Part shown: positions 16,864 to 26,988 of the stretch, piece after piece | How positions within the stretch are numbered: position 1 is the first letter of the stretch | Layout: every line of letters starts with the position of its first letter | Origin: Propionibacteriales bacterium | Lineage (GTDB): Bacteria > Actinomycetota > Actinomycetes > Propionibacteriales > Nocardioidaceae | DNA length: 64,000 bases | Assembly: GCA_025929075.1 (NCBI GenBank) | Contig: JAICMS010000001.1 | Location: forward strand, 38,097 to 102,096 | Direction: 5' to 3' | The notes under the pieces: generated by a model | Told to the model about the DNA's origin: nothing | Seen by the model: the letters and a program-made list of their open reading frames with translations, nothing else | The model's database searches: none | Made by a program: the position numbers and the translations under genes

Positions 16864-17472
16864 TTACTTCTTTGAGTAGTACTCGACGATCAGTTGCTCT
16901 TGGACGGGCACGTCGATCTGGGCTCGCACCGGCAGCTGGTGGACCAGGATCCGCAGCTTGCCTGGGATTACCTCGAGCCAGGCCGGAACGACCCGCTCAC
17001 CGAGCGTCTCGCGCGCGATGATGAACGGAGTCGTCTCCACCGAGCGCTCCTTGACGTCGATCACGTCGTGGGCAGCCACTTGGTAGGACGGGATGTCGAC
17101 CTTGATTCCGTTGACCCGGAAGTGCCCGTGTACGACGAGCTGCCGGGCGTGTCGACGAGTGCGGGCCAGGCCGGCCCGGTAGACGACGTTGTCGAGCCGC
17201 GCCTCCAGCATCTGCAGCAGGTTGTCGCCGGTTTTGCCGGGCCTGCGGTTCGCCTCCTGGTAGTAGCGCCGGAACTGCTTCTCCAGCACGCCGTAGGTGT
17301 AGCGAGCCTTCTGCTTCTCCATCAGCTGGTTGCGGTACTCCGACTCCTTGACCCGACCACGGCCGTGCTGGCCGGGCGGGTAGGGACGCCGCTCGTAGGC
17401 GATGTCGCCGCCGATCAGGTCAACGCCCAGCCGACGGGACTTCTTCGTCATGGGTCCGGTGTAGCGGGCCAT
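16864..17472 (-). CDS. rpsD: 30S ribosomal protein uS4, zinc-free form
   Basis: S4 starts 16S rRNA assembly and shapes the mRNA entry. The product is 202 residues from the ATG at 17472 (GAAGGAG upstream); the open frame extends 20 codons further without similarity. The N-terminus ARYTGPMTKKSRRLGVDL lacks the four cysteines of the zinc form, so this is the Cys-minus type. PYPPGQHGRGRVKESEYR and the S4 RNA-binding region LDNVVYRAGLARTRRHARQ are intact. It follows rpsK in the alpha operon. Confidence 0.97.
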   Translation of the reverse strand: MARYTGPMTKKSRRLGVDLIGGDIAYERRPYPPGQHGRGRVKESEYRNQLMEKQKARYTYGVLEKQFRRYYQEANRRPGKTGDNLLQMLEARLDNVVYRAGLARTRRHARQLVVHGHFRVNGIKVDIPSYQVAAHDVIDVKERSVETTPFIIARETLGERVVPAWLEVIPGKLRILVHQLPVRAQIDVPVQEQLIVEYYSKK

Positions 17473-17501
17473 GGTCGCTCGGTCTCCTTCGCTACTCGGG
17501 C

Positions 17502-17906
17502 TTAGACGCGGGGCCGCTTGGGGGGGCGGCATCCGTTGTGCGGGCTGGGGGTGACGTCTTGGATCGTGCCGACCTCGAGGCCGACCGCGCCGAGCGAGCG
17601 GATCGCGGTCTCCCGACCGGAGCCGGGTCCCTTGACGAACACGTCGATCTTCTTCATTCCGTGCTCCATGGCGCGTCGACCGGCAGCCTCGGCGGCCATC
17701 TGCGCCGCGAACGGGGTCGACTTGCGCGAGCCCTTGAAGCCGACCGTGCCGGCGCTCGCCCAGGAGATCACGCCACCCGAAGGGTCGGTGATGGTGATGA
17801 TCGTGTTGTTGAACGTGCTCTTGATGTGCGCCTGGCCGGCAACGACGTTCTTGCGCTCCTTGCGGCGGACCTTCTTCGCGCCCGCGGCGCGTGACTTGGC
17901 AGGCAT
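17502..17906 (-). CDS. rpsK: 30S ribosomal protein uS11
   Basis: S11 is on the platform of the 30S subunit, near the mRNA exit and the P and E sites. The 134-residue product has a basic N-terminus ([13 protein letters not shown]), the conserved [15 protein letters not shown] segment and the C-terminal signature [16 protein letters not shown]. The ATG at 17906 gives the family length. It is located between rpsM and rpsD. Confidence 0.98.
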   Translation of the reverse strand: MPAKSRAAGAKKVRRKERKNVVAGQAHIKSTFNNTIITITDPSGGVISWASAGTVGFKGSRKSTPFAAQMAAEAAGRRAMEHGMKKIDVFVKGPGSGRETAIRSLGAVGLEVGTIQDVTPSPHNGCRPPKRPRV

Positions 17907-17940
17907 GCTCAGCAGCTCCTAGCGGTTGGCGATGTGTCCG

Positions 17941-18318
17941 TCACTTCGTTGCCTTCTTCTTGCCGGCGACGGTGCGCTTCGGGCCCTTCCGGGTCCGCGC
18001 GTTGGTCTTGGTCCGCTGACCGCGCACCGGCAGGCCCTGGCGGTGACGCCGGCCCTGATAGCTGCCGATCTCGACCTTGCGCCGGATGTCGGCGGTGATC
18101 TCCCGGCGCAGGTCACCTTCGACCTGGAAGTTGCCTTCGATGTAGTCGCGCAGTTTCACGAGCTCGTCGTCACCGAGCTCATGAACGCGCATGTCGGGGC
18201 TGACCCCGGTGGCCTTCAGGGCCTCCAGCGAGCGGGTCCTGCCGATTCCGTAGATGTAGGTGAGTGCGACCTCGAGCCGCTTGTCGCGCGGCAGGTCCAC
18301 ACCGACGAGGCGTGCCAT
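17941..18318 (-). CDS. rpsM: 30S ribosomal protein uS13
   Basis: S13 forms bridges between the 30S head and the 50S subunit and touches P-site tRNA. The 125-residue product begins [19 protein letters not shown]. It contains the helix-two-turn-helix [14 protein letters not shown] and the basic tail [18 protein letters not shown]. The ATG at 18318 follows a GAAAGG sequence. A gap of 217 bases separates it from rpmJ. I see no other gene or clear signal there. Confidence 0.98.
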   Translation of the reverse strand: MARLVGVDLPRDKRLEVALTYIYGIGRTRSLEALKATGVSPDMRVHELGDDELVKLRDYIEGNFQVEGDLRREITADIRRKVEIGSYQGRRHRQGLPVRGQRTKTNARTRKGPKRTVAGKKKATK

Positions 18319-18535
18319 CAGGCATCGAACCTTTCGTCCGTCGAAGGTGTGTCGCGTGACGCGTCCTTGGCGGTCGCAACGAGGGCCGGCTGTCGCCGTA
18401 CCCTCGCCGACCGCAAGGCCCCGGCCTTCGATCCGGGGGTGGCGTCGAGCCGCCGGCGCGAGCCGGGAACCGACGAGCGGTCACGCTGCTGGGAGGTGAG
18501 CGTCGGCTGGTGGCCGCCGCTCGGGGTGAGAGCGA

Positions 18536-18649
18536 TCAACCCTGGCGCTGCTTGTGCCGGGGGTTTTCGCAGATCACCATGACCCGGCCGTGACGCCGAA
18601 TCACCTTGCACTTGTCACAGATCTTCTTCACGCTCGGGTTGACCTTCAT
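18536..18649 (-). CDS. rpmJ: 50S ribosomal protein bL36, zinc-binding form
   Basis: The gene encodes 37 residues, starting [15 protein letters not shown] and ending NPRHKQRQG. Cys11, Cys14, Cys27 and His32 form the zinc site, so this is the Cys-plus paralogue. L36 binds 23S rRNA near the peptidyl transferase region. It lies 39 bases after infA, in the usual order infA, rpmJ, rpsM. Confidence 0.95.
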   Translation of the reverse strand: MKVNPSVKKICDKCKVIRRHGRVMVICENPRHKQRQG

Positions 18650-18688
18650 CGAGCTCTCCGTCGGCTTCCTGTCACTCGTTCTGTTCGG

Positions 18689-18910
18689 TCACTTGTAGCG
18701 GTAAACGATGCGTCCGCGAGTGAGGTCGTACGGCGAGAGCTCGACCACCACGCGGTCCTCGGGGAGGATCCGGATGTAGTGCTGGCGCATCTTGCCGCTG
18801 ATATGAGCGAGGACCTTGTGTCCGTTGTTGAGCTCCACCCGAAACATCGCGTTGGGAAGCGCTTCGACGACGGTGCCCTCGATCTCGATGACCCCTTCCT
18901 TCTTCGGCAT
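18689..18910 (-). CDS. infA: Translation initiation factor IF-1
   Basis: IF-1 is a single OB-fold protein that blocks the A site during initiation. The 73-residue product from the ATG at 18910 ([19 protein letters not shown]) ends in [11 protein letters not shown]. The frame is open further upstream but the family length and start are unambiguous. It heads the infA-rpmJ-rpsM-rpsK-rpsD-rpoA-rplQ run, with a 279-base spacer to map that probably holds its promoter. Confidence 0.97.
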   Translation of the reverse strand: MPKKEGVIEIEGTVVEALPNAMFRVELNNGHKVLAHISGKMRQHYIRILPEDRVVVELSPYDLTRGRIVYRYK

Positions 18911-19101
18911 GTCCTCCACTATCCGTTGGCTTGCAGGCTGGCGGTGCGCCGTCGGTGCGGACGGCCGGGGCAGACGGGAGCGTGAAGCAAGACGATCTCG
19001 TACTGCGAGGTCGACCCAATCAATCCCGCACGCCGGGCACCGCCAACTTCCGCTGGGATGGCGCAAAGCACACGAGAACAGACCCAATGGGCCGACAGGC
19101 A

Positions 19102-19130
19102 AGTCTACGCGAGCGCCCGCGAATCGAGAA
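19102..19130 (-). promoter_or_regulatory. Possible infA promoter
   Basis: On the minus strand TAGACT (19107-19102) is a good -10 box. The -35 position 17 bases upstream reads TTCTCG (19130-19125), which is weak. Transcription would start near 19095, about 185 bases before infA, inside the only sizeable spacer in this part of the cluster. Confidence 0.4.
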
Positions 19131-19189
19131 ATCGACCGCCACGGTCGACCAGGTCCCCCTCGTCGACCGGCCAGGCGCGCTCGTGCCAC

Positions 19190-20005
19190 CTATCCGACCG
19201 CACAGGCGACGCCGAGCGCGTCGAGCCGCGCTGCGCCGCCATCAAGGGCGGTCAGCACGAGCGTTCCCTGGTCGGTCAACGTGAACGAGTGCTCGAAGTG
19301 TGCCGACAGGCGTCCGTCGGCAGTCACCACGGTCCACTCGTCATCCAGGGTGCGGGTCTCGATGGAGCCCATTGTGATCATCGGCTCGACGGCGAGCGCG
19401 AGGCCGGGGACCAGCCGCGGCCCACGGCCCGGCCGGCCGTAGTTCGGCACGTTCGGCGGCAGATGCATAGCAGAGCCGATGCCGTGGCCGACATAGTCCT
19501 CGACGACGCCGTAGCCCCCCTGCGATCGGACGTAGCTCTCGACGGCGTGCGAGATATCGCTCACCCGCCCGCCAATCGTGGCGGCCGCCATGCCTTGCCA
19601 GAGCGCTTCCTCACAGACGCGCATCAGCTCGACGAGATCCGGGCCTACCGTCCCCACCGGGACGGTGATGGCGGCGTCGCCATGCCAACCGTCCACGATC
19701 GCCCCGCAGTCAAGCGAGATCAGGTCACCCTCGGCCAACCGACGCTTGCTGGGGATGCCGTGCACGACTTCGTCGTTGACCGACGTGCAGATCGAGGCCG
19801 GGTAGCCGTGGTAGCCGAGGAAGTTCGGCGTCGCTCCACTGGCACGGATCGTCTCCTCCGCGAGCGCATCGAGCTCTGCCGTGGTGACCCCGGCCGCCAC
19901 TGCGGAGCGCAGCACCTCGAGCGTCCGGGCCACAACCAGGCCGGCCTCACGCATCACCGCGATCTGCTCGGGGGTCTTCACCTCGAGCCGCCGGTCACCG
20001 AACAC
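19190..20005 (-). CDS. map: Type I methionine aminopeptidase
   Basis: The enzyme removes the initiator methionine from nascent proteins. The five metal ligands are present: Asp in ISLDCGAI, Asp in WHGDAAITV, His in GHGIGSAMH, Glu in AVEPMIT and Glu in HFEHSFTL. The GTG at 20005 is preferred over the one 9 bases upstream because GGGAGG is then nine bases away, and the protein starts FGDRRLEVKTPEQIAVMR as in other actinobacteria. There is no N-terminal zinc-finger extension. It follows adk, an order typical of the secY-adk-map-infA run. Confidence 0.95.
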   Translation of the reverse strand: MFGDRRLEVKTPEQIAVMREAGLVVARTLEVLRSAVAAGVTTAELDALAEETIRASGATPNFLGYHGYPASICTSVNDEVVHGIPSKRRLAEGDLISLDCGAIVDGWHGDAAITVPVGTVGPDLVELMRVCEEALWQGMAAATIGGRVSDISHAVESYVRSQGGYGVVEDYVGHGIGSAMHLPPNVPNYGRPGRGPRLVPGLALAVEPMITMGSIETRTLDDEWTVVTADGRLSAHFEHSFTLTDQGTLVLTALDGGAARLDALGVACAVG

Positions 20006-20035
20006 GGCCCGCACCCTCCCGGTCGCGGGAGGGAA

Positions 20036-20689
20036 TCATCGCTGCACCGACTCCAGCGCGGTGATCGCGCGCTTGGTCACCTCGTCAACCGGTCCGGTCG
20101 CGACGACCGAGCGCAAAATGCCCGCCTTGTCGTAGTAGCCGACCAGCGGCGCGGTCTGCTCCTCGTAGACCTCCAGCCGCCGACGGATGGTGTCTGGAAG
20201 GTCGTCGTCACGTTGGAAGAGCATGCCTCCGCACGAGTCGCACACGCCCGGCTTCGATGGGCGGTCGAACTCGACGTGCCAGACGAGGCCACAGTTGCGG
20301 CAGGTACGGCGACCGGAGAGCCGGCGGACGACCTCTGCCTCGTCGACCTGAAGCTCCAGGACGAGATCGAGCGGCGTCTCGAGGTTGGCGAGCATCTCGT
20401 CAAGAGCCTCCGCCTGCGGCACCGTCCGCGGAAAGCCGTCGAGCAGGAAGCCGGCGGCCGCATCGCGCTTGGCCAGCCGGTCACCCACAATCTCGATCGT
20501 GAGGTCGTCGGGCACCAGCTCGCCGGCATCCATGTAGCCCTTGGCCTGTGTCCCGAGCTCGGTCTTGGCTGCGATGTTGGCGCGGAAGATGTCTCCGGTG
20601 GAAATCTGTGGGATGTCGTAGTGCTCGGCCAGGAACTTGGCCTGGGTGCCCTTGCCGGCCCCAGGAGCCCCGACCAGCACCACGCGCAT
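20036..20689 (-). CDS. adk: Adenylate kinase with zinc-type LID
   Basis: The enzyme interconverts ATP plus AMP and 2 ADP. The P-loop is [18 protein letters not shown] at residue 8, with [17 protein letters not shown] for AMP binding near residue 80. The long LID domain carries two CxxC pairs (CRNC and CDSC, around residues 130 and 150), expected to bind zinc. Many actinobacteria, including mycobacteria, have a short LID, so the long zinc form is a useful lineage mark. The ATG shares one base with the secY stop. Confidence 0.97.
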   Translation of the reverse strand: MRVVLVGAPGAGKGTQAKFLAEHYDIPQISTGDIFRANIAAKTELGTQAKGYMDAGELVPDDLTIEIVGDRLAKRDAAAGFLLDGFPRTVPQAEALDEMLANLETPLDLVLELQVDEAEVVRRLSGRRTCRNCGLVWHVEFDRPSKPGVCDSCGGMLFQRDDDLPDTIRRRLEVYEEQTAPLVGYYDKAGILRSVVATGPVDEVTKRAITALESVQR

Positions 20690-21984
20690 CAGCGCAGGAA
20701 TCCTTCGTAGTGCCGCTGCTGCAGCTGGCTCTCGATCTGCTTGATGGTGTCCAGGCCGACCCCCACCATGATCAGCAGCGAGGTGCCGCCGAAGGGGAAG
20801 TTCTGGTTGGCGTTGACCAGTACCAGCGCGATCAGTGGCACCAGCGCGACGATGCCCAGGTACAGCGACCCCGGGAACGTGATCCGTGACAAGACATAAG
20901 ACAGGTAGTCCTGGGTAGGACGACCAGCACGGATGCCCGGCACGAAGCCGCCGTACTTCTTCATGTTGTCGGAGACTTCCTCGGGGTTGAACGTGATCGC
21001 CACATAGAAGTACGTGAAGAACACGTTCAGCAGGAAGTAGATGAGCATGTAGATCGGGTGGTCACCCTTGACGAGGTTGAGCTGCACCCAGGTCGACCAC
21101 GACGCATTGGGATGGAACTGTGACGCCAGCGCCGGCAGGTAGAGCAGGCTGCTGGCGAAGATGACCGGGATCACGCCCGCTTGGTTGATCTTCAAGGGGA
21201 TGTACGTCGACGTACCGCCGAACATCTTCCGTCCCACCATCCGCCGGGCGTACTGGACGGGAATGCGGCGCTGAGCCTGCTCCATGAAGATAACGGCAGC
21301 GATGATCGCGAGGCCGAGCAGGATCACGATCGCGAAGACGCTCCAGCCCTGGGAGTTCTTGATGTTCCACAACGCACTGGGGAATGCCGAGATCACCGAT
21401 GTGAAGATCAGGATCGACATGCCGTTGCCGATGCCGCGCTCGGTGATCAGCTCGCCGAGCCACATGATCGTGGCCGTTCCGGCAGTCATCGTGATCACGA
21501 CGAGGACCATCGTCGACAGCTTGTCGTCGATGAGCAGCGAGCCGTTGCCGCTGCCTCCCAACAGCTCACCGCTGCGGGCCAGCGCGACGATGCCGGTCGA
21601 CTGCAGGATCGCCAGTCCCAGGGTCAGGTAGCGGGTGTACTGGGTGATCTTGGCGGTTCCGGCCTGGCCCTCCTTCTTGAGGGTCTCCAGGCGCGGGATC
21701 ACCACCGTCAGCAGCTGGAGGATGATGCTCGCCGTGATGTACGGCATGATTCCCAGCGCGAAGACGGTCAGCTTCAGCAGCGCTCCACCGGAGAACAGGT
21801 TGACCAGACCCAACAGGCTCTGCTGAGCCCCACCCTCACCGATGAGCTGGTGGACCTTGACGTAGTCGACACCCGGCGCCGGGATCGTTGACCCGAGCCG
21901 GAACAGCGCGATGATGAAGAGGACGAACAGCAGCTTGCGCCGCAGGTCCGGTGTCCGGAATGCGTTGACGAAGGCGCTTAGCAC
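20689..21984 (-). CDS. secY: Protein translocase subunit SecY
   Basis: SecY is the channel of the Sec pathway in the cytoplasmic membrane. The 431-residue product has ten hydrophobic segments, the plug region after [10 protein letters not shown] and the cytoplasmic loop [17 protein letters not shown]. The GTG at 21984 is chosen because GGAGG sits close upstream and the protein then begins [19 protein letters not shown], as in relatives. The frame extends 8 codons upstream. It is 167 bases after rplO, in the spc operon. Confidence 0.97.
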   Translation of the reverse strand: MLSAFVNAFRTPDLRRKLLFVLFIIALFRLGSTIPAPGVDYVKVHQLIGEGGAQQSLLGLVNLFSGGALLKLTVFALGIMPYITASIILQLLTVVIPRLETLKKEGQAGTAKITQYTRYLTLGLAILQSTGIVALARSGELLGGSGNGSLLIDDKLSTMVLVVITMTAGTATIMWLGELITERGIGNGMSILIFTSVISAFPSALWNIKNSQGWSVFAIVILLGLAIIAAVIFMEQAQRRIPVQYARRMVGRKMFGGTSTYIPLKINQAGVIPVIFASSLLYLPALASQFHPNASWSTWVQLNLVKGDHPIYMLIYFLLNVFFTYFYVAITFNPEEVSDNMKKYGGFVPGIRAGRPTQDYLSYVLSRITFPGSLYLGIVALVPLIALVLVNANQNFPFGGTSLLIMVGVGLDTIKQIESQLQQRHYEGFLR

Positions 21985-22151
21985 CAGGTCCTCCCAGCAA
22001 TCCCCCAACGGGGAGACGTCTTGTTGCGGTACCGCAGAGGCTGCGGACGCTCGGCCCGCGTTGCCAGGGACAATAACAGCCCGGGGCCTGCCGAAACGAG
22101 ACCCCTGAGCACCTCGTCAGGCCTCCGCGACCCGGCTGCCGTCGCCACGGC

Positions 22152-22592
22152 TCACAGCTCGGTGACGTCCCCGCCGGCGGCCAGGATCTTGTCCCGCGCC
22201 GTCGCCGAGAAGGCGTGTGCGCTCACCTGAAGAACAGCCGAGGCATCGCCGGCGCCGAGCACCTTGACCGGGAGACCCTTGCGCACGGCACCCTTGGCTG
22301 CCAGATCCTCCGGCGTCACGGTCCCCCCGTCGGGGTAGAGCTCGGAGAGCTTGTCGAGGTTGACCACCTGGAAAGGCGTCTTGAAGGGGCTGTTGAAACC
22401 CTTCACCTTCGGCAGCCGCATGTGCAGCGGCAGGTTGCCGCCCTCGAACCAGGCCGGCACGGACCTGCGGGCCATGCTGCCCTTGGTGCCGCGCCCGGCG
22501 GTCTTGCCCTTGCTGCCCTCTCCACGACCGACGCGGGTGCGCGCGGTCCTGGACCCGGCTGCGGGACGCAGGTGATGAAGCTTGAGTGTCAT
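22152..22592 (-). CDS. rplO: 50S ribosomal protein uL15
   Basis: L15 is a late-assembly protein of the 50S subunit. The 146-residue product from the ATG at 22592 starts [17 protein letters not shown] and has the glycine-rich [19 protein letters not shown] segment typical of the family. GGAGG lies nine bases upstream of the start. The start codon is one base after the rpmD stop, indicating coupling. It is followed by the spacer before secY. Confidence 0.97.
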   Translation of the reverse strand: MTLKLHHLRPAAGSRTARTRVGRGEGSKGKTAGRGTKGSMARRSVPAWFEGGNLPLHMRLPKVKGFNSPFKTPFQVVNLDKLSELYPDGGTVTPEDLAAKGAVRKGLPVKVLGAGDASAVLQVSAHAFSATARDKILAAGGDVTEL

Positions 22593-22593
22593 G

Positions 22594-22776
22594 TCAGTCG
22601 ACCTCCTCCACGACGACAAGGTGCGGAATGGTCGCCAGCATTCCCCGGATCTCCGGCCGGTCCTCCTTGACGACCACGTCGCCGATCCGCTTCAGCCCGA
22701 GGCTGCGCAGCGTCTCTCGCTGGTTCTGCTTGCGGCCGATGCCGGACCGGATCTGTTGGACCTTCAGCCTCGCCAT
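22594..22776 (-). CDS. rpmD: 50S ribosomal protein uL30
   Basis: The 60-residue L30 starts [20 protein letters not shown] and contains [20 protein letters not shown], the family signature. The ATG at 22776 shares one base with the rpsE stop codon. It lies between rpsE and rplO, as in most bacterial spc operons. Confidence 0.97.
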   Translation of the reverse strand: MARLKVQQIRSGIGRKQNQRETLRSLGLKRIGDVVVKEDRPEIRGMLATIPHLVVVEEVD

Positions 22777-23372
22777 CACTCGTTCGCTCCTGCCCGGGCG
22801 CGCAGCAGCGCCGCCGGCGCCACCTGCTCGACGGTGAGGCCGCGCTGCGCCGCAACGGTCTCCGGCTCCTTCAACATCTGGAGCGCCGCAACAGTTGCAT
22901 TCACTACGTTGATCGCGTTGGACGAGCCCAGGGACTTGCTCAGCACGTCGTGGATCCCGGCGCACTCGAGGACGGCGCGCACCGGGCCACCGGCGATGAC
23001 GCCGGTACCGGGCGCCGCCGGGCGGAGCAGCACGACCCCAGCGGCCCGCTCTCCCTGTACCGAGTGCGGGATCGTGCCCTGGATGCGCGGCACCTTGAAC
23101 ATCGCCTTCTTCGCTTCCTCGACGCCCTTGGCGATGGCAGCCGGGAACTCCTTGGCCTTGCCGTAGCCGACGCCGACAGTGCCGTCGCCGTCTCCGACCA
23201 CGACCAGCGCGGTGAAGCTGAACCGGCGACCGCCCTTGACGACCTTGGCGACCCGGTTGGTCGCCACGACTCGCTCGAGGTATGCCGTCTTCTCAGCTGC
23301 CGAGCCACGACGGTCGTCGCGGCCGCGCCGGTCGGAGCCGGCACCGCTGCTGCGGCGCTGGGGTCCGGTCAT
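22776..23372 (-). CDS. rpsE: 30S ribosomal protein uS5
   Basis: S5 helps decoding accuracy and forms part of the mRNA entry helicase site. The product is 198 residues from the ATG at 23372, with GAAGG ten bases upstream. An Arg/Asp/Gly-rich N-terminus precedes the double-stranded RNA-binding fold beginning [19 protein letters not shown]. The frame is open for 81 more codons upstream, but that stretch has no similarity and overlaps rplR. Confidence 0.97.
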   Translation of the reverse strand: MTGPQRRSSGAGSDRRGRDDRRGSAAEKTAYLERVVATNRVAKVVKGGRRFSFTALVVVGDGDGTVGVGYGKAKEFPAAIAKGVEEAKKAMFKVPRIQGTIPHSVQGERAAGVVLLRPAAPGTGVIAGGPVRAVLECAGIHDVLSKSLGSSNAINVVNATVAALQMLKEPETVAAQRGLTVEQVAPAALLRARAGANE

Positions 23373-23409
23373 TACCACTACCTTCTCTCTCGCGATTGGG
23401 TCGATGTGC

Positions 23410-23793
23410 TCAAAAGTCCAGGCCACCTTCGCGGGCGCCCTCGGCGAGGGCCGCGACCCGACCGTGGTACTTGTTGCCCGCCCGGTCGAAGACCACAGTC
23501 TCAACACCGGCTGCCCGGGCTCGCTCGGCGAGGAGCTGGCCGACCTTGCGAGCCTTGGCGGTCTTGTCGCCGGAAAGGGAGCGCAGATCCGGCTCCATGG
23601 TGCTGGCGGAGGCAAGCGTCCGTCCGGCGCCGTCGTCGACGACCTGGACGAAGACGTGCCGGTTGGACCGGCTGACGACCAGGCGCGGACGCTCCGCCGA
23701 CCCCTGGACCTTCTTCCGCCCGCGCGCCTGCCGGCGGACCCGGGAGGCGGTTCGGGCCGACATGTGCTTGGCGGCCCTGAGCGCGATAGCCAT
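23410..23793 (-). CDS. rplR: 50S ribosomal protein uL18
   Basis: L18 binds 5S rRNA together with L5. The 127-residue product shows the conserved [20 protein letters not shown] and [20 protein letters not shown] segments and ends in GGLDF. Its ATG at 23793 lies 2 bases after the rplF stop. It is located between rplF and rpsE. Confidence 0.97.
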   Translation of the reverse strand: MAIALRAAKHMSARTASRVRRQARGRKKVQGSAERPRLVVSRSNRHVFVQVVDDGAGRTLASASTMEPDLRSLSGDKTAKARKVGQLLAERARAAGVETVVFDRAGNKYHGRVAALAEGAREGGLDF

Positions 23794-23795
23794 GA

Positions 23796-24335
23796 CTACT
23801 TGCCTGCCTTTCCGACCTTGCGCCGGATCTGCTCGCCGGCGTAGCGAATGCCCTTGCCCTTGTACGGCTCGGGGCGGCGCAGCTTGCGGATGTTCGCAGC
23901 GACCTCGCCGACCACCTGCTTGTCGATGCCCTGGACGGCGAACCGAGTCGGGGCCTCCACCGTGAACGTGATGCCTTCCGGCGCGTCGACGGTGATCGAG
24001 TGGCTGTAGCCCAGAGAGAACTCCAGCGATGTGGGGCCCTTGGGCACGACGCGGTAGCCGACTCCGACGATCTCTAGTCGCTTCTCGTAGCCCTCGGTGA
24101 CGCCGGTCACCATGTTGGCGATCAGCGTGCGCGACAGCCCGTGCAGCGACCGGCTCGACCGCTCGTCGTCGGGTCGACGGACGACGATCGCGCCGTCGTC
24201 GAGGCTCGCCACGATCGGAGTTGCCACCGTGTGGCTCAACGTTCCCTTGGGTCCCTTCACAGTGACCGTCTGTCCGTCGACGGTCACGTCGACTCCCGAC
24301 GGTACGGCGACGGGAAGCTTGCCGATTCTCGACAT
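23796..24335 (-). CDS. rplF: 50S ribosomal protein uL6
   Basis: L6 lies near the sarcin-ricin loop and the factor-binding site. It is 179 residues with two repeats of the L6 fold. [20 protein letters not shown] opens it, and the C-terminal signature [16 protein letters not shown] is present. The ATG at 24335 gives the usual length. It follows rpsH by 22 bases. Confidence 0.97.
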   Translation of the reverse strand: MSRIGKLPVAVPSGVDVTVDGQTVTVKGPKGTLSHTVATPIVASLDDGAIVVRRPDDERSSRSLHGLSRTLIANMVTGVTEGYEKRLEIVGVGYRVVPKGPTSLEFSLGYSHSITVDAPEGITFTVEAPTRFAVQGIDKQVVGEVAANIRKLRRPEPYKGKGIRYAGEQIRRKVGKAGK

Positions 24336-24357
24336 TGCTCTCCTCCCTCGAACCCGG

Positions 24358-24765
24358 CTACCAGACGTAGGCGAGGACTTCCCCGCCCACGCCTCGTTGC
24401 TTGGCCTGCCGATCGGTCAGCAGACCGGTCGACGTGGAGATGATCGCCACACCCAGACCACCGAGGACCCGCGGCAGGCCGGTTGCCTTCGCGTAGACCC
24501 GCAGCCCGGGCTTGCTGATCCGCCGTACTCCGGCGATCGAACGCTCCCGGCTCGGACCGTACTTCAACGAGAGGATCAGCGTCTTGCCGACGGCTCCCTC
24601 AGCGGGCTCCTCCACGCGCCAAGAGCCGATGTAGCCCTCCTGCTGGAGGATCTCGGCGAGCCCCGACTTCAGCTTGCTGTAGGGCATCGACACCGTCTCG
24701 TGGTACGCCTGGTTGGCGTTGCGCAGACGCGTCAGCATGTCTGCGATCGGGTCAGTCATCGTCAT
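24358..24765 (-). CDS. rpsH: 30S ribosomal protein uS8
   Basis: S8 binds the central domain of 16S rRNA and in E. coli represses the spc operon. The 135-residue product starts [20 protein letters not shown] and ends with [29 protein letters not shown] is the usual C-terminal signature. The ATG at 24765 matches relatives. It lies 89 bases downstream of rpsN. Confidence 0.97.
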   Translation of the reverse strand: MTMTDPIADMLTRLRNANQAYHETVSMPYSKLKSGLAEILQQEGYIGSWRVEEPAEGAVGKTLILSLKYGPSRERSIAGVRRISKPGLRVYAKATGLPRVLGGLGVAIISTSTGLLTDRQAKQRGVGGEVLAYVW

Positions 24766-24854
24766 GGCCGTCGGTCACTTTCTGCCGTGGTTTCGGGGCA
24801 CGCGCTCCGACCTTCGGCGGTTGGGCAGATTCCAGGTTCGGTCATCATCGAGGG

Positions 24855-25040
24855 TTACCAGCTGGACTTGGTGATGCCGGGCAGCTCGCCTCGGTGGGCC
24901 ATCTCCCGCAAGCAGATCCGGCAGAGTCCGAACTTGCGGTAGACCGACTTCGGCCGCCCGCAGCGCTGGCAGCGGGTGTAGGCGCGAACCTTGAACTTCG
25001 GCTTGCGGGCCGCCTTGACGACCAGGGCTGTCTTAGCCAT
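24855..25040 (-). CDS. rpsN: 30S ribosomal protein uS14, zinc-binding type Z
   Basis: The 61-residue S14 has Cys24-x2-Cys27 and Cys40-x2-Cys43, so it is the short zinc-binding form typical of actinobacterial spc operons. The longer Cys-free form is usually encoded elsewhere under zinc control and is not in this window. It begins [20 protein letters not shown] and lies 18 bases after rplE. Confidence 0.97.
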   Translation of the reverse strand: MAKTALVVKAARKPKFKVRAYTRCQRCGRPKSVYRKFGLCRICLREMAHRGELPGITKSSW

Positions 25041-25058
25041 TGCTTCTCCTGTGGTCCC

Positions 25059-25655
25059 TCATCGCTCTGCGAACGGGAAGCCGAGCTGCCGCAGCAGCGA
25101 GCGTCCCTCGTCGTCGGTGGTGGCCGTCGTGACGACCGTGATGTCCATCCCGCGCTGCCGGTCGACCCGGTCCTGGTCGATCTCGTGGAACATCACCTGC
25201 TCGGTGAGCCCGAAGGTGTAGTTGCCACGGCCGTCGAACTGTGCCGGCGACAACCCACGGAAGTCGCGGATGCGGGGCAGCGCGAGTGCGAGCAGTCGGT
25301 CAAGGAACTCCCACATCCGGGCACCACGCAGCGTCGTGTGGGCGCCGATCGGCATGCCTTCGCGCAGCTTGAACTGAGCGATCGACTTGCGGGCCCGGGT
25401 CACCTGCGGCTTCTGACCGGTGATCGTGGCGAGGTCCTTGACCGCGCCCTCGATGAGCTTGGAGTCCCTGGCAGCCTCGCCGACACCCATGTTGACGACG
25501 ATCTTGGTCAGCCGAGGCACCTGCATCACGTTGGCGAATCCGAACTCCTCGCGCAGCGCGGGGCGGATCTCCTCCAAGTATCGGGTCTTGAGCCGCGGAG
25601 CCGGCCGGGACCGATGCTCCTGCGTGGTCGGCTGCGTCGTGGTGTCGGTGGTCAT
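25059..25655 (-). CDS. rplE: 50S ribosomal protein uL5
   Basis: L5 binds 5S rRNA and touches P-site tRNA. The 198-residue product runs from the ATG at 25655 (GAGGAG six bases upstream), which shares one base with the rplX stop. The first 20 residues are a Thr/Gln/Arg-rich extension. The core starts [20 protein letters not shown] and includes the signature [18 protein letters not shown]. The frame stays open into rplX, but that part is not L5. Confidence 0.97.
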   Translation of the reverse strand: MTTDTTTQPTTQEHRSRPAPRLKTRYLEEIRPALREEFGFANVMQVPRLTKIVVNMGVGEAARDSKLIEGAVKDLATITGQKPQVTRARKSIAQFKLREGMPIGAHTTLRGARMWEFLDRLLALALPRIRDFRGLSPAQFDGRGNYTFGLTEQVMFHEIDQDRVDRQRGMDITVVTTATTDDEGRSLLRQLGFPFAER

Positions 25656-26053
25656 CAGATCTCCTCGCCGTTGCGACTGGCGACCCGGACGCTCCGCGTC
25701 CGGCTGTACGTCGACCCGTCGCTCCGCGTCTTGGTCGCATCGACCCGCTTGGCGCCAACCCGGGTCGGCACCCGCTTCCCGTCGACCTCCGCCAGCAGCA
25801 TCACGTTCGAGGCGTCGATGGGCGCCTCCTGCGTGATGATGCCGCCGGTGGTGCCGCCACGTCCGCCGGCATTGGTCACCTTGGTGTGCCGCTTGATCCG
25901 GTTGACGCCTTCGACAAGGACGCGCCGCTCCGAGACGAGCACGCCGATGACCTTGCCCTCGGCTCCCTTGTCCTTGCCCGCGATGACCCTGACGACGTCG
26001 CCCTTCTTGATCGTCACGTTGCGGCCTCGGCGAGACTGGTTCTTCGCTGCCAT
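25655..26053 (-). CDS. rplX: 50S ribosomal protein uL24
   Basis: L24 is an assembly-initiating protein near the exit tunnel. Its KOW motif is in [19 protein letters not shown]. It has a conserved [15 protein letters not shown] segment. The C-terminal 35 residues (from [14 protein letters not shown]) are basic. Two starts fit: the ATG at 26053, with GGAGG ten bases away, and the GTG at 26059, which overlaps the rplN stop but is only four bases from that sequence. I chose the ATG, giving 132 residues. Confidence 0.95.
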   Translation of the reverse strand: MAAKNQSRRGRNVTIKKGDVVRVIAGKDKGAEGKVIGVLVSERRVLVEGVNRIKRHTKVTNAGGRGGTTGGIITQEAPIDASNVMLLAEVDGKRVPTRVGAKRVDATKTRSDGSTYSRTRSVRVASRNGEEI

Positions 26054-26055
26054 CG

Positions 26056-26424
26056 TCACAAAACCTCCGGTGCAAGCGAGATGATCTTCATGAAGCGCTT
26101 CTCACGCAGCTCCCTGCCGACCGGGCCGAAGATGCGGGTGCCGCGTGGCTCGCCGTCCGGACGCAGGAGCACCGCGGCATTCTCGTCGAACCGGATGTAG
26201 GAGCCGTCGGGGCGACGGCGCTCCTTGACGGTACGCACGACGACAGCCTTGACGACGTCACCCTTCTTGACGTTTCCGCCCGGGATGGCGTCCTTCACGG
26301 TCGCCACGATGACGTCACCGATGCCCGCGTAGCGTCGACCCGAGCCGCCGAGAACCCGGATGCAGAGGATCTGCTTGGCGCCGGTGTTGTCGGCGACCTT
26401 CAGTCGCGACTCCTGCTGGATCAC
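26056..26424 (-). CDS. rplN: 50S ribosomal protein uL14
   Basis: L14 lies at the subunit interface. The 122-residue product starts from GTG at 26424 ([20 protein letters not shown]) and has [16 protein letters not shown] and [14 protein letters not shown] segments typical of the family. It lies 13 bases downstream of rpsQ. Its stop overlaps the alternative start of rplX. Confidence 0.97.
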   Translation of the reverse strand: MIQQESRLKVADNTGAKQILCIRVLGGSGRRYAGIGDVIVATVKDAIPGGNVKKGDVVKAVVVRTVKERRRPDGSYIRFDENAAVLLRPDGEPRGTRIFGPVGRELREKRFMKIISLAPEVL

Positions 26425-26437
26425 CTCAATGCTCCTC

Positions 26438-26752
26438 TTACTTGGCCTTCTCCAGGACCTCGACGACCCGCCAACGCTTGGTCGCCGAGAGCGGCCGGGT
26501 CTCCATGATCATGACCCGGTCGCCGATGCCGCACTGGTTCTGCTCGTCGTGCGCCTTGAGCTTGCTGGTGCGGCGAAGCACCTTGCCGTACAAGGCGTGC
26601 TTGACCCGGTCCTCGACAGAAACCACGACGGTCTTGTCCATCTTGTCGCTGACGACGAGGCCCTCCCGCACCTTGCGGCTGCCGCGGGCTTGGCTCGCCG
26701 ACCCGGCGAAATCCTGTTGCTGTGATGTCACACTGCTCTCCTGGTCGCTCAC
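26438..26752 (-). CDS. rpsQ: 30S ribosomal protein uS17
   Basis: S17 is a primary 16S rRNA-binding protein of the 30S body. The 104-residue product has about 22 extra N-terminal residues ([16 protein letters not shown]) before [39 protein letters not shown] is the family signature. The GTG at 26752 overlaps the rpmC stop (GTGA), supporting this start. Confidence 0.95.
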   Translation of the reverse strand: MSDQESSVTSQQQDFAGSASQARGSRKVREGLVVSDKMDKTVVVSVEDRVKHALYGKVLRRTSKLKAHDEQNQCGIGDRVMIMETRPLSATKRWRVVEVLEKAK

Positions 26753-26988
26753 TGCTCGTCTTCCTCGCCCGCCTTGGGCGGCTCGGTGATGCCGAGCTCG
26801 CGCTCCCGCAAGATGGTGTAGACGCGGGCGATGTCATGCCGGACGGAGCGCAGCCGCCCATGCGACTCCAGCTGCCCGGTGGCCGCCTGGAAGCGCAGGT
26901 TGAACAGCTCCTCCTTCGACTCCAGCAGCCGCTCACGCAGCGACTCGTCGTCGAGGAGGCGCAGCTCTGAAGGACTGGTCGGACTCAT
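26749..26988 (-). CDS. rpmC: 50S ribosomal protein uL29
   Basis: L29 sits at the tunnel exit, where chaperones and SRP dock. The 79-residue product is mostly helical, with [20 protein letters not shown] and [19 protein letters not shown]. The short acidic tail [12 protein letters not shown] is extra. The ATG at 26988 shares a base with the rplP stop. Confidence 0.97.
   Translation of the reverse strand: MSPTSPSELRLLDDESLRERLLESKEELFNLRFQAATGQLESHGRLRSVRHDIARVYTILRERELGITEPPKAGEEDEQ

Noticed and set aside
18319..18535. Extra gene or promoter in the rpmJ-rpsM spacer
   Set aside because: No open frame with a start signal and no convincing -35/-10 pair could be found.
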